This document shows, in pieces, positions 35,943 to 46,680 of a stretch of DNA of 64,000 nucleotides. The DNA is taken from NCBI GenBank assembly GCA_029204225.1, contig CM055098.1:21303097-21367096 (forward strand), written 5' to 3'. Each line of letters opens with the position of its first letter. Positions within the stretch are counted from its first letter, which is position 1. Under the pieces are notes generated by a model that saw only the letters and a list, made by a program, of their open reading frames with translations, was not told the origin of the DNA and did no database searches. The position numbers were made by a program, and so were the translations under genes. The DNA comes from Diphasiastrum complanatum. Its lineage: Eukaryota; Streptophyta; Lycopodiopsida; Lycopodiales; Lycopodiaceae.

Positions 35943-38900
35943 GACACCTGAGGAAGAAGACCCATAGATGAAATAGGAGGAGTAGCAACCGATGTACTCT
36001 GAATGCTAAGAAGAGCTGCACCCTGAGCCTTTGGTAGGCTACACATAAACGGCTTACCGGTAACCGACTGATAGTCACCTTGGAAATCAATACCAGAAAG
36101 TAAATGATGCTGACCAACATGTGTAAAAGACAGTTGGACACTCATGACATCGTTTAACGAGATGATCAGTACAATTTAGCAAATAAAAAATTGTGCTGTC
36201 CAGTGCACTATATATTCTTTGACAAGGCTTGGGAATATAACGGCCAGCAATCATTGAAAATTGTGTGATTTTAGAATGCATCAATTTTGAGTTGATTTTA
36301 GCATTTAGTGGAGGCCTCGGAATGGACCTCGGAACAGACCACAGAATACTCACTAATTCTAATTTAGTCAGGGCCTTGGAACAGTCCTCAGAATACTGAA
36401 GCTTTATTGATAGATTGACGATGAATCGATTTATCATGGATGAATAAGCTGACTACGGCTGAAAATTTGAAATTACGGTTTGCATGAGAGGATTTAAGGT
36501 TCCTAGACTAATTTTCTTGTAAAGCATGTAAACTGTGAACAAGAAACTGAAAAACATTGATTGGAAAATGTAAATTTGTGACGCTCTAAGCTGTGATAGA
36601 TTTAGATTGTGAATGCATGCAAGATTAATTGTGGATGCAACTGAGTTCTTGGAACTCCTGCGATCATGTAGCTTGCTGACTTGAGGAGGTTTGAATAGCA
36701 AACCTATTTACTCTTAGTATTTGTAAAATCTGATTTGGGGAGGGATGAAACCTCTGTTCAGATGAAAGCAAGTGTAGAGAGGGGCGCAGCAATGCTTGTT
36801 TTCATGGAATAGAAAAAGAAAACTCTGCAGAAGAGTTGCATGAAGGGAAACTTGATTGAAACCTCTGTTCAGAAACCTCTGTTCAAAAACTTGACTGAAA
36901 CTTATGATCAGAAACAAGGTTTGAGAGAGGAGTGTGGTAGGCAAGTAAAACAGTTGGAATGAGGTGTTATTGCTAGTGGTTGGAGCATCTCATTTGGGCA
37001 AATGGATCATTTTCCTGCAAACGAACCAGATGTGTTTGAAACTTGCTTTCTGGAGGTCGGAATGTGCCCTCTAATCTGGATTCCTGCTTGCATGTGGATG
37101 AAAGAAATATTAGAGGTTGGGTCGTGCTGTAAAAGGCAGCCGATGGTAACCATGGTGTAAACCTGATCTGCGGAGAGCGCCTGTGAACTGTGTGTGGAGC
37201 CAGAGAATGCGCGATCCAACAGCCTTATGACCTGCACATAATCTCTCTCGTGAGGTCGTGGATGGGCTGCCTCTCTCTCTAGGTAGATGGCGGCTGGAGA
37301 TGCATCATACCTAAATTTTTTAGGTCATGAGAGGCCTTGCGAGATTTTTTTTTGATTATGCTTTTGGGTTATTGTGGGACAACAATTTTTGTAATTGCAT
37401 GAGTGTGCATGCTGATTGATCGAGGTTTTAGGAGCTTGACCAGTAGTAACTTCAAAAATGGTTCCAAAAGTAATTTTGGGAACTCGGAAAATTTGAGTTA
37501 CTAGCTTTTCATGAGAGGAATTTTGATTCCTTTGGGCATGAGTGTCAATGCAGTAAACTCGGTTTCGGATATTTTTTTCCGGTAAGAGGTAGAAAGAATT
37601 TAGTTTTTTCTTCTCTGTGGACAATATGCATGTATAAAGTCCTTTTCAACTTGACAATTACCTATAAGCCTAGTTTTTGAGAACTTAATACTGTTGTTTT
37701 TGTGTCGAGTTGTAATAATCGATAAAAATTTTATTGAACCGATCTTGACAAGCTAATGGTAGTGGGTTGGTTCTCCAGGCAAGTACCTAGTGAGTGGGAA
37801 TTTTGAGTCCCTGGTACTGTGCTTTTCATCGGTTTAACTCTGGAGTAGCAATATTCTCAGTTAATTGAGTTAAATAATATTTTCGGTTCTTCCTTTTGGA
37901 CTCCGTGTGCGCCAATAGGCTTATCTTAAATGATTTTGATCTTTAAGATTGGGCAAATTAAAAGCTTTTCAGATACTTGTTAACGTGAATGGATGTAATA
38001 AGAATGTAATTTTTGGGAGGTAGCTCTATATTCGATTAAAAAACAAGTGTATCAAATATCGTAAAAAATACCTGAAACCAAATTTTATTTTTTTTATTGA
38101 TTCTGGCAACTTTAACGAAGTAATGAAAATGAACTGGTGTGATCAAAAGGGAAGTACCTAGCATTTACTTGAGTCAGTGGAATTTTCGGAGACCTTTGCT
38201 AAAAGAGTTTTCGGCTGACCGGAAAATATAAGGGAGGAAGTAAAATGAGAGACAGGAGTTGGTAAATGTGAAAGTGTTGTGTAATTTGGGTTGGTTAAGA
38301 AACCCTGTAAGGAAATTGCATAGAAATGGGTTTTTTGAGTTCATTAAGTTGAATTTATTTTGAATATCTATAGGACCATGAGTTGACCCTATTTTGTTAT
38401 GGAAAATTCATGGAATGAGAATGACACTTGGTTCACATTTGTAATGTGAGCACCTTATTCCTAAGAGTTGTAACTCTCAGATGGTAGGAATTCAAGAGTA
38501 TAGTACCAACCAAATGGGTTGTTTTATGTGACAGTAAAACCATGTGGAGATTATTGTTAAAATCACAATTTTGTTAATGAATTATTGCAATTTATTTGGA
38601 ACAAATATGGGGGTACTCCAGTATTTGGTGGAATAGATATGTGCATATCTAGTATTGGAAATCCAGATGAAGTTGAGATCTCTGAATTATCAGATAATGC
38701 GGTTAAAGATCTTTTTTAAGATCGGATCCTATATTAGGCATAGGATGGTCAGATAGTTTTTTTTATTTTCTGAAGGTCAGATCTAAAAGCAAAGGACTTT
38801 CTTGGAGAGAAAGCTGATGGTATGGGACATCAGTGCTTTCAAAGAGAGAATTCTTGTGCGAGATGTTATGACCCTATTTGGTTAAGGATCTGGAATAGTC

Positions 38901-39305
38901 CTAATATGGTAGACCAGCCCTCCAGTGTTCGAGATTATTGGTCACACCTAGATTTAATTCCAAGTTAAGGCCTGTTGGTGACTAATGACCTTGAGAGGAC
39001 CCAGACACTCTAATTAAGACATATGGAGTAGTGCATGTACATGTGATTGATATAGGCAAGAGGTATGCATGTAGAGTTGTAACCTATTTATTGTTGACCT
39101 GCATGGGGATTGCATGTGCTCATGCACTGGATCCTACTCTCTATATTTTGAGGTAGAGACTATCCCATCAACGACTTGGTCTAGGTGACCTATTGAGCTC
39201 TTCTCCTCTTGCTATCACATTGGCATGGCTTGGGGGCTAGATCTATGAGGATTCTCTAGGAGGGATCTAGATTTGGTTGGGTGATTTTGCTCCATAGTCT
39301 CTCTT
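35943..39305. other. Long intergenic stretch, no gene recognised
   Basis: Open frames are short and lack domains. CCTCGGAA repeats at about 36,315-36,390 recall CACTA subterminal motifs. CT-rich DNA lies at about 37,265. A weakly duplicated phrase (GGCAAGTACCTAG, GTGG.AATTTT) occurs at about 37,780 and 38,150. I see no RNA gene. Confidence 0.45.
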
Positions 39306-40085
39306 GTGTTTTCATATCCTCATCTTAGGGGTTTATCCCTAGTGGTCTTTACATATAGAGAATTTCCAATCCCCTCCCCTGATTTGGAATTTGACCAGAT
39401 ATGGATGGAAAAACGCATGGGAAGCGTGATGAGCTACCGCAAATTAGAGATCCGAGATGCGGTGAGAGCTGGCAAATCTAGGCCATACAACGTGCACAAG
39501 GATGATTGGAAGTTTCCAAAGAAAGAATTTTGAGAAGATCTAGATCATTTCAAGCAACAAAGAGAGGCAGCTAAGAAGCGAATGGAGACTACAAGGCCCT
39601 CGCACCTAGGCAGTGGTGGCCAAGGTTCTTTTCATGCCCATTTCATAAGTCTCCCCACCCATAAGTTGAACTTGTTTTTGTCATAATTCATATTTGTGGA
39701 TTTGTTTAAATTTTATTATAATCACCGATTTGTCAGTTCATACAGAAACTTGCTGTAAAGCGGTCTCCCACAAAAGAGGAGTACAAGTATGCATATTCCA
39801 ACAACTTGCAATCGTTACTCGAATTATTGGAGAGACAAGGAGTGAGAATTGTCTGGGATGGATATTCTGAGGTATGTATTATGGTTTCATCATATATTTT
39901 GACTTCACCACATTCATTCAGTTGGACACTCTAGCAACATCACTTACAAAATTTACACATCTTTGTTGCACGCAGGTATCGTAGTTCCAGTCTCATGCAT
40001 CGCAGTCACATGAGTCTAATGACCATGGCCAAGACGGGGATGATTCAGCTGGATCTAATAATTAGGCATTTCATTCTGATATATA
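39306..40085 (+). pseudogene. CACTA (Ptta/En/Spm-type) transposase 3' part
   Basis: An open stretch (39,400-39,535) with SYRKLEIRDAVRAGKSRPYN continues after a stop as KQQREAAKKRMETTRPSHLGSGGQGSF. This resembles the plant En/Spm transposase block ending in GS.SF. A probable intron follows, then an exon EEYKYAYSNNLQSLLELL...VWDGYSE ending at a GT (about 39,870). A further intron ending GCAG leads to the last short exon with SHASQSHESNDHG and an acidic Ser-rich tail to about 40,065. The same last exon occurs at 43,855-43,965 in the second copy. The protein would mobilise CACTA elements; in-frame stops make this copy inactive. Confidence 0.55.
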
Positions 40086-40149
40086 GTTGTAATTCGAACA
40101 TTTATGTATCAATATATATAATTTATTTAACTTAAGTCCTCTACATGGA

Positions 40150-40390
40150 TCTTCAATTGCATGTAGTCCAGTTTTAGGATAGAATGGAACCATTTGACAG
40201 GGTTATAACGATGTCCATGGGAGAACCATGGCCACCACTGCCCAGGTGAGATGGTCCCTAAAGTCTCCTATAGCTTCTTAATAGCCTTCCATTATTGTTT
40301 GACACGATCTGGATTTTCGAAAAATCCTCTCTTCACAATCTTCAAGTCTTTCTTGTACCTTGATTCGGATGGATATTCTAGATCTGAGGT
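40150..40390 (-). pseudogene. Fragment related to the CACTA transposase, mixed orientation
   Basis: The minus strand reads YPSESRYKKDLKIVKRGFF and, further on, a complement of the GGCAGTGGTGGCCA block found at 39,607. The short plus-strand part GATGGATATTCTAGATCTGAG (40,366-40,386) matches the exon end at 39,858 and belongs to the second CACTA copy that resumes at 43,758. The stretch is therefore a rearranged junction. Confidence 0.35.
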
Positions 40391-40476
40391 ATATATTGTG
40401 GAAAAAAGTACAAAAAGGACCAAGAGTGGATCCTAATCTGATCCTCAAGAGGGATTGGATGTTAGATTTACTTGAT

Positions 40477-40707
40477 CTATCAATCTACATAAGATTAAGA
40501 TCAATCTAGATCAATTCTAAACATAAAATCCAAGCAAGAACAATCATTTATTGAAGGTAAATGTACTTGCTGGTTTCACACGTGTAAAACCCTATCAGGG
40601 TACGGACTCCAACCTGAAAATCAAGTACACATTGATAGAACCTCAAAACAATCAAAACAAATGTAGACAAATGGAGAGAATCACTCAAAATTGCTTCCAA
40701 AACCAAG
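40477..40707. repeat. Internal 231-bp direct repeat, left copy
   Basis: Matches 42998-43228 in the same orientation with a handful of substitutions. It contains a broken form of the CACACGTGTG palindrome at about 40,577. It probably represents part of the LTR. Confidence 0.9.
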
Positions 40708-41510
40708 TCTTTATGAATGAACACATCATTCATGATCTTATTGAAACCAAAAGATCCTACATTATGAAGATATTTCCATTTCCTTGTCTTCATAACTAAT
40801 GTAAGCTTACAAGGAAAACATGCTTTGCTATTCTTTAAGGCATCACACTCAACTAGTATTGCCTTAAGCCACCTTTGAGATACAAAAATCCCTTCAAAGC
40901 AAAATAGATCTTCATAAGTTGACATGAGAGCATAAATGAAACTATTTTCATTTTGTGATTGATGCTCCTTATTCTTGATTGATTTCTCTTGGATCATAAC
41001 AATAAGTTTGAACTTATCTAAAGTTCCAAGCAAAATACTTTCCAAGGACATAAAATAAATCCAAGTTACTTTTATGAAAGTGACATCTATCTTTGCATCT
41101 TGAACCAAACAATGCACTTCCAAATGAAAACTTTCAAAAGATTCAACATGTGTTGTGATGGACTCTTGAAGACAAATCTTGCAAGTCCTTGTGAGACTCC
41201 AAGCCTCATTCACCTTTCCACAAAGGAAACACCTTTCCTTGGACTTGTCCTTCTTGTATTTGCATTTTGAACTTGAAGATCCATCCTTCACCTCGACCCC
41301 CTTGCTTTGGTTCTGCTTGGATGGATTGGTCTTCTTTTTGTAGCATCTTGAGAAAATATATCCTCCCTTGCCACAAAGGTTGCACTTAGGATCCTTTCTT
41401 TCCTTCAATAGGATGCCACCTATTGATGCCATGTGAATAAAAACCTGTGATATGATTCTACAAATGTAATTTGTGACTTTCAAGAGACTAGATTTGAACA
41501 TCTTCAACAA
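40548..41510 (-). pseudogene. Gag-like ORF with two degenerate zinc knuckles, 320 codons
   Basis: A Lys/Ser-rich N-terminal third carries two CCHC-like motifs. CNLCGKGGYIFSRC has Tyr in the His position, and a second CFLCGKVNEAW...C is distorted. KKTNPSKQ- and KDKSKER-type basic linkers stand between them, typical of a copia nucleocapsid. The following part (from about 41,200) is hydrophobic and Phe/Ile-rich, unlike gag, and runs through the left direct repeat, so the C-terminal third is read-through. No protease or RT follows. If translated, the N-terminal part could bind RNA. Confidence 0.5.
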
Positions 41511-42997
41511 TCTAGAAGGATCTACAAAAGATCTAGCTCACAAACCTAAGAATCAATTTTCACAGTAATGACTAGTCACTTGGAAACTTTGCTTTGATCA
41601 CTAAGACAAAAGCACACAATCTTTGAATCAAATCACAAAAGAAATCAGATCCAATCTCCTATTGGACTCATCAATGACTCTTTTTTTTAAAAGTTGAAAT
41701 GGATATGAAAAAGATTTGACACCTAGATTTTCCTTTTCACTTGACTAGTTCTCTCAGCACTTGAGATTGTTGAACAAAAGATGGGTTTTGTTTCAAATAC
41801 ATGAAAATCAAACTTAATTACTTATTTTGGACTCACTCTTGACCCAAATAATCTCACACTTGAGATTTAGAATGAATTTGATTTGATTTGACAACAAACT
41901 ATACCACCAATTTTTCACAAAGCTTAAAAAATTAGACAACTAGAGATTCACAAAGATCTCAACCATGCATGAATACTCAAATATGGACTCCTCCTCATTC
42001 TAGACATTCAATGGGATCTCAAATTGACCCTCACACTCTCACAAAGAAAGTTGAATAGAACTAATTTGAGTTTCATACATACTATGTCAATTTTTGCTCA
42101 ATAAATTGAATTCAATCACTCCTATTGGATTCCACCAATTACTCTACCTTTAGAGACTTGGAATGAAATTCAAAATCAAAAGTTGTGATTTTTCTAAGAT
42201 ATTGTGCTTCAAAGAGCTAATGCCACTTAGAAAGATTTGATCACATAGGAGAAGACAAATTCTTCACCAATAACAACACATAATGAGCTTCTAGATCTTG
42301 CCCTCTACAAAGGAAAGAACTCTTAGAAAATTGGATCTCTCTCTACACATTTGCCATAGACACCTTAATGACTCTTTTCAGACCTTACAATCACTCAAAA
42401 AAATTGAGTAGGATTGAACAATGTGACTTGGATCTCAATCTCTTTTCTAGAACTCTCAATTGAAGCCAATCTATGTCAAATTCTACAAAAGATTTGCATA
42501 GATGCTCTATATGCACTAGAAACTCTCAAAGGTTTCACTTGGAGGACAGATCCAAGGATGTTTTCTAGCAAATTGCTACTCCTAAACTTGACCCTATCAC
42601 TCTTGAACAAATCTAGAGTGATGGTACAATGGATTACAACCTCTCACCTTGCATATCACTCCTTAATCTATGATTTTTAGCAAAATCTCTCTCAACTTCA
42701 ACATACACTCAAAAAATCAGAGAAAATCATTTAATGCTCCTAATTCAAGCTTCAATTTTAATTTTTTGGCTGATCTAATCCAAGAACTAATCAAGGGATT
42801 AGATTCTCTATAGAAAATGCTTGATTTTGCACTAAAAATCTCTCAAATTGGGTGTGTGAGTCAAATTGTACAAATTTTTGAATTTTCTTAGTCAAAACTG
42901 GAGATGTACGGACTCACACGTGTGAAAAGATTTCCTACAGTCCACAACAAGATCTGGACCAAAAATTTTGAGGATAGCTATCAAATCCAACTCGCTA
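41511..42997. other. Internal non-coding part of the nested element
   Basis: AT-rich, no domain-bearing frame. TTGATGCCATGTGAATAAA (about 41,423) resembles a complemented primer-site/LTR edge with mismatches. A G-box-like CTCACACGTGTGAAAAG lies at about 42,913. Confidence 0.45.
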
Positions 42998-43228
42998 CTA
43001 TCAATCTACATAAGATTAAGATCAATCTAGATCAATTCTAGACATAAAATCCAAACAAGAACAATCATTTATTGAAGGTAAATGTACTTGCTGGTTTCAC
43101 ACGTGTGAAACCCTGTCAAGGTACGGACTCCAACCTGAAAATCAAGTACACATTGATAGAACCTCAAAACAATCAAAACAAATGTAGACAAATGGAGAGA
43201 ATCACTCAAAATTGCTTCCAAAACCAAG
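42998..43228. repeat. Internal 231-bp direct repeat, right copy
   Basis: Matches 40477-40707. It carries an exact 20-bp palindrome, GGTTTCACACGTGTGAAACC, at 43093-43112 with a CACGTG core. Confidence 0.9.
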
Positions 43229-43757
43229 ATTGGTATCTCACATTGATTATGGCCAAATGTGGCTCTATATATACAATAAGTGGGAGCTCGTAGTACTGAT
43301 CATCCCTCTGATCCCACATGTGTGAAGGTGCTTTGTCATATGATGATTCATTATGCAAAACTGACACTTGGACAAAACCTTCTATTTTGAGCACTTTTGG
43401 TCCATTTTTCTTCTATATGGAGATCTACTTGGAAATCTTCTAGAATTCAAAATTTGCCTACTTCAGCTTATTCCACCCGTGTGAGCTGTCCTCTACACAT
43501 GGGATATGACACCTAACCAAAGGATGTGGCTCGTGCAATCAATAGATTGCTGCCATGTGTCATATGTCTAGAAAACTAGTTTTTGGCCTTTTTAGCCACT
43601 AGAACTTGAATTAAATCATATGTACAGCCTATATAATTATGGTACATGACAAGTACACTATTTTCACATGTGGGAACAGGCTCCACACATGTGTAATCAT
43701 CCTATATACATGATTTTTGGCCTCTACCAAGCTTATTTTTGCATTTTTCACATATAT

Positions 43758-44520
43758 GGCTTCAAGATATACTTTAACTTCACTACATTCATGGGGTCTG
43801 ACTTTCACTCTCATCACATTTATCAAATAACTGAATCATATTCATTGGATGCAGGTATCACAGTCACAATCCCATGCATCGCGGTCACATGAGTCCGATT
43901 GTGACGTCAATGGCTCGGACGAGGAGGACTCAACTGGATCTACTTATAATAGTAGGTATATTTCAATAATCCAATTTGTAACATATCTCTGTACTTGGAA
44001 CATTTATGTATGAATTTAAGTTTTCTTCATCAATTTTTAAGTGCGTAAAATGTAACTCAAATAAATTTTGCAAATTTTTTTAATAACAATAAAGAACGAA
44101 TAATTTTGCTTACCAATTTCATAAGAAGTGGTGCAAAAGACTCCTGGGGTCGAATGGAGTCCATTTTGCCCTAAAAATAATTTCTTATTTTAAGACCTCG
44201 GAATAACCCTCGGAAAAGGGTGACATTTTGATAAAGATATACCAAGGGATGCCCCTCGGTATATTCCTCGGAAACAACATGTCGCCAATAGCTTGTTGAG
44301 AGGGATATATCGAGGGCCCTTGGTATATCCCTCGATATACCCATGCTATAAACAACACAAAAACACGGTGAAGAAGCCTCGATTACCGAGACAATTATCG
44401 AGGATCTTGTTCCGAGGTATACTTCAGGGTGTATACCGAGGTTCACGGTCTTTTTTCAAAATAAAATTCTTCATAAAAGCCTCGGTAATAGGGTCGAAAA
44501 TCCTCCAGAATGTTGTAGTG
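43758..44520 (-). mobile_element. CACTA transposon end, right, inverted relative to the left one
   Basis: The end is the complement of CACTACAACATTCTGGAGG (44502-44520). Subterminal CCTCGGTATA and GAGGGATATATCGAGGG repeats lie at 44,195-44,450. Inward lies the last transposase exon (43,855-43,965, SHASRSHESDCDVNGSDEED), read on the plus strand, preceded by an intron ending GCAG. A nested LTR-like element separates it from the earlier exon at about 40,386. The 3-bp neighbours (TTT here, CTT at 16,960) do not match exactly. Confidence 0.75.
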
Positions 44521-45265
44521 TTTATGTCTTCTAGAGAAAAATAATTCATGAATCCAAGAAGCCTTGAAGCACTTGTTGTGGATGAAGTAGACAACTACAA
44601 ACTTACTGAAGTCATCAATGAAGATAATATAATGTCTTGATCTTCCTACAGAGAGCACATCAAAAGGTTCACAGATGTCAGAGTGTATTAATTCCAGCAG
44701 CTCTATCACTCTAAAAATAGTCCTGGTGAAGGGTGTACATGACATCTTCCTTTGTTGCATGACCTTCAATCATGTGCTCTGCCTTTTGCACTTACTTGAT
44801 TTTGCAATTGAGGGTTTCTAACTAGACATTTAGTACGTGGATGATCTCCAAAGTAATAACCACATAGGTTCGATTGTAGAATCAACTTTTTCAAGACATT
44901 AGGCTCATGGAGGTCATTCACCCGATGATGTTCTTCACCAACCTTTGAATGTATAATACTTGGTAGTGGCTTGTTTTCATCACTTTGTTTTGATTCTGTC
45001 TTTTCTTGATTTGCACAATCATCTGACATGAGTGATGTCTGCTCTAGTTCTTCTTTTGATGATTCAAGAACCAAAGAGACTTGCTTAACTCTGCTTCCCT
45101 CAAGTGAAATTCAATGTTAACGTTGTTGGCATCTATACAGAGTTGTGTAGGTGTGGTATTGGATGTGAATGCTTTCATACCAACTTTGATTTGGTCGAGT
45201 AGGCCAATATAATAATATGCCATTACGGTCTTCGAAGTAATGGGAGGATCATAATTTCTCATCAT
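44521..45265 (-). pseudogene. Copia gag and integrase fragment
   Basis: From right to left on the minus strand: a gag piece (45,265-45,050) with a retrotransposon-gag helix pattern; a second gag piece (45,074-44,766) ending in a partial zinc knuckle LCGYYFGDHPRTKC; then an integrase start (44,769-44,530) with ELLELIHSDIC, then IIFIDDFSKF. The CACTA end cuts the integrase at 44520, so the transposon (or the rearrangement that brought it) interrupted this copia copy. The expected remainder of pol is not found beside the other CACTA end at 16.96 kb. Confidence 0.75.
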
Positions 45266-45646
45266 GTTGACAATTCTTTTGGTGTGTTTTTAATAGTTTC
45301 ATAGGAAACATAAATACTTGTATTCTTAGGCACTTATTTTAGCCTTCACATTTTAGGAAACTTTCTTGAACAAAATGACACATAGTTTTGTCTTTGGGCA
45401 AAAGGGTGGTAGACCCCTTCAAAAGAGCAAATTTCCAAATAAATGGAAGCATTTCAATGCAAGATTTCAATTGTATGCTACCTACTACGTAGTAGGTATT
45501 CATAAATATTATCTGTGTTCAAAATCATGTTGTTGTGAGAAGATAGGCCGATGCTTTATGTATCTATTGTAGTAACCTGGAATTGCTCTCAACTAATGCT
45601 TAACAAGATTGAGGCATACTAGACCAACGCAGAGAGTTCAAGTGAA
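45266..45646. other. Junction DNA, no gene recognised
   Basis: A 68-codon open frame at 45,366 is basic and Cys-rich at its end but has no known domain and is likely chance. Confidence 0.4.
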
Positions 45647-45932
45647 TTGGATCTCTCAAATTTTTTGATCTAAAAGTAGAAGGCCTTATAGTGGAAACAA
45701 ATTGTGTTTTTAATTTTACGAGCTTCACCATAGAAACTCCATAAAGTAAATCATAAGAACTCCCTCATAAAATATGTTCAAATTCATAAGATGATGCTCA
45801 AATTTGTTCTAAAGTACTTCTTATATCATTATTGGTAAGAGTGAAAAGAGCTTTCCCTCGACATCGTCTTCACTCCAAAGTCAGATGATAGCCGTAACAT
45901 CTAAATTTACCCTGTGAATGAGCGTTCCCCAA
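45647..45932 (-). repeat. Third, partial copy of arm DNA
   Basis: It matches right-arm DNA from 49522 to about 49,807 in the same orientation (offset 3875), with a few substitutions, and therefore the complement of the left arm. It begins abruptly at TTGGATCTCTC and runs without a break into the SINE-like array, just as the arm runs into its single SINE-like unit. Confidence 0.9.
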
Positions 45933-46676
45933 GCCTAAAATAATGCTTCTTGGTTTCCAAGGGGAGGCTCGAACCTGAGACCAAAGAAATTTTGGATGTC
46001 AAGCTAACCAATTGAGCCAACCCCTCATGATAAGCCTAAAATAATGCTTCTTGGTTTCCAAGGGGAGGCTCGAACTTGAGACCAAAGAGACTTTGGATGT
46101 CAAGATAACCAATTGAGCCAACACCCTTGAGTTAAGCCTAGCCTAAAATAATGCTTCTTGGTTTCCAAGGGGAGGCTCGAACCTGGGACCAAAGAAACTT
46201 TGGATGCCAAGCCAACCAACTGAGCCAACCCCGTTGGGTCTAGCCTAAAATAATGCTTCTTGGTTTTCAAGGGGAGGCTCGAACTTGGGACCAATGAAAC
46301 TTTGGATGCCAAGCTAACCAACTCAACCAACCCCCCTTGGGATCTAGCCTAAAATAATGCTTCTTGGTTTCCAAGGGGAGGCTCGAACCTGGGACCAAAG
46401 AAACTTTGGATGCCAAGCTAACCAGTTGAGCCAACCCCGTTGGGTAGCCTAAAATAATGCTTCTTGGTTTCCAAGAGGAGGCTCGAACTTGAGACCAAAG
46501 AAACTTTGGATGTCAAGCTAACCAACTGAGCCAACCCCATTGGTTATATAGCCTAAAATAATGCTTCTTGGTTTCCAAGGGGAGGCTCGAACCTGGGACC
46601 AAAGAAACTTTGGATGCCAAGCCAACCAACTGAGCCAACCCCGTTGGGTAGCCTAAAATAATGCTTCTTGGTTTCA
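45933..46676 (-). repeat. Tandem array of tRNA-like/SINE units, seven full and one partial
   Basis: Unit starts (GCCTAAAATAATGC on the plus strand) lie at 45933, 46034, 46141, 46243, 46347, 46447, 46551 and 46651, so the period is 100-107 bp. On the minus strand each full unit has an A-box-like TGGCTCA(A/G)(C/T)TGGTTAG, a B-box GGTTCGAGCC about 35 bp on, and a constant CTTGGAAACCAAGAAGCATTATTTTAGGC tail. This is the layout of the tRNA-related head of a plant SINE. The cloverleaf is degenerate, so these are not functional tRNA genes. The last unit is cut at the inner border of the right arm. Confidence 0.85.
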
Positions 46677-46680
46677 TATC

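Larger units (their letters stand above)
40397..43752 (-). mobile_element. Non-autonomous LTR-like element nested in CACTA, TSD TATAT
   Basis: The element starts TGTGGAAAAAAG at 40397 and ends TTTTTCACA at 43752. The 5-bp sequence TATAT flanks it on both sides (40392-40396 and 43753-43757). It splits an intron of a CACTA transposase copy: exon end GATCTGAG|GTATAT lies left of it, and the intron tail plus last exon lie right of it. It holds a 231-bp direct repeat, a gag-like open frame and no pol. The gag-like frame is on the minus strand, so the element reads right to left. LTR lengths are uncertain because the left repeat seems truncated. Confidence 0.65.

Noticed and set aside
45933-46676. 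Functional tRNA gene cluster
   Set aside because: A/B-box-like sequences are present but the acceptor and T-stem pairings fail, so these are tRNA-derived repeat units.
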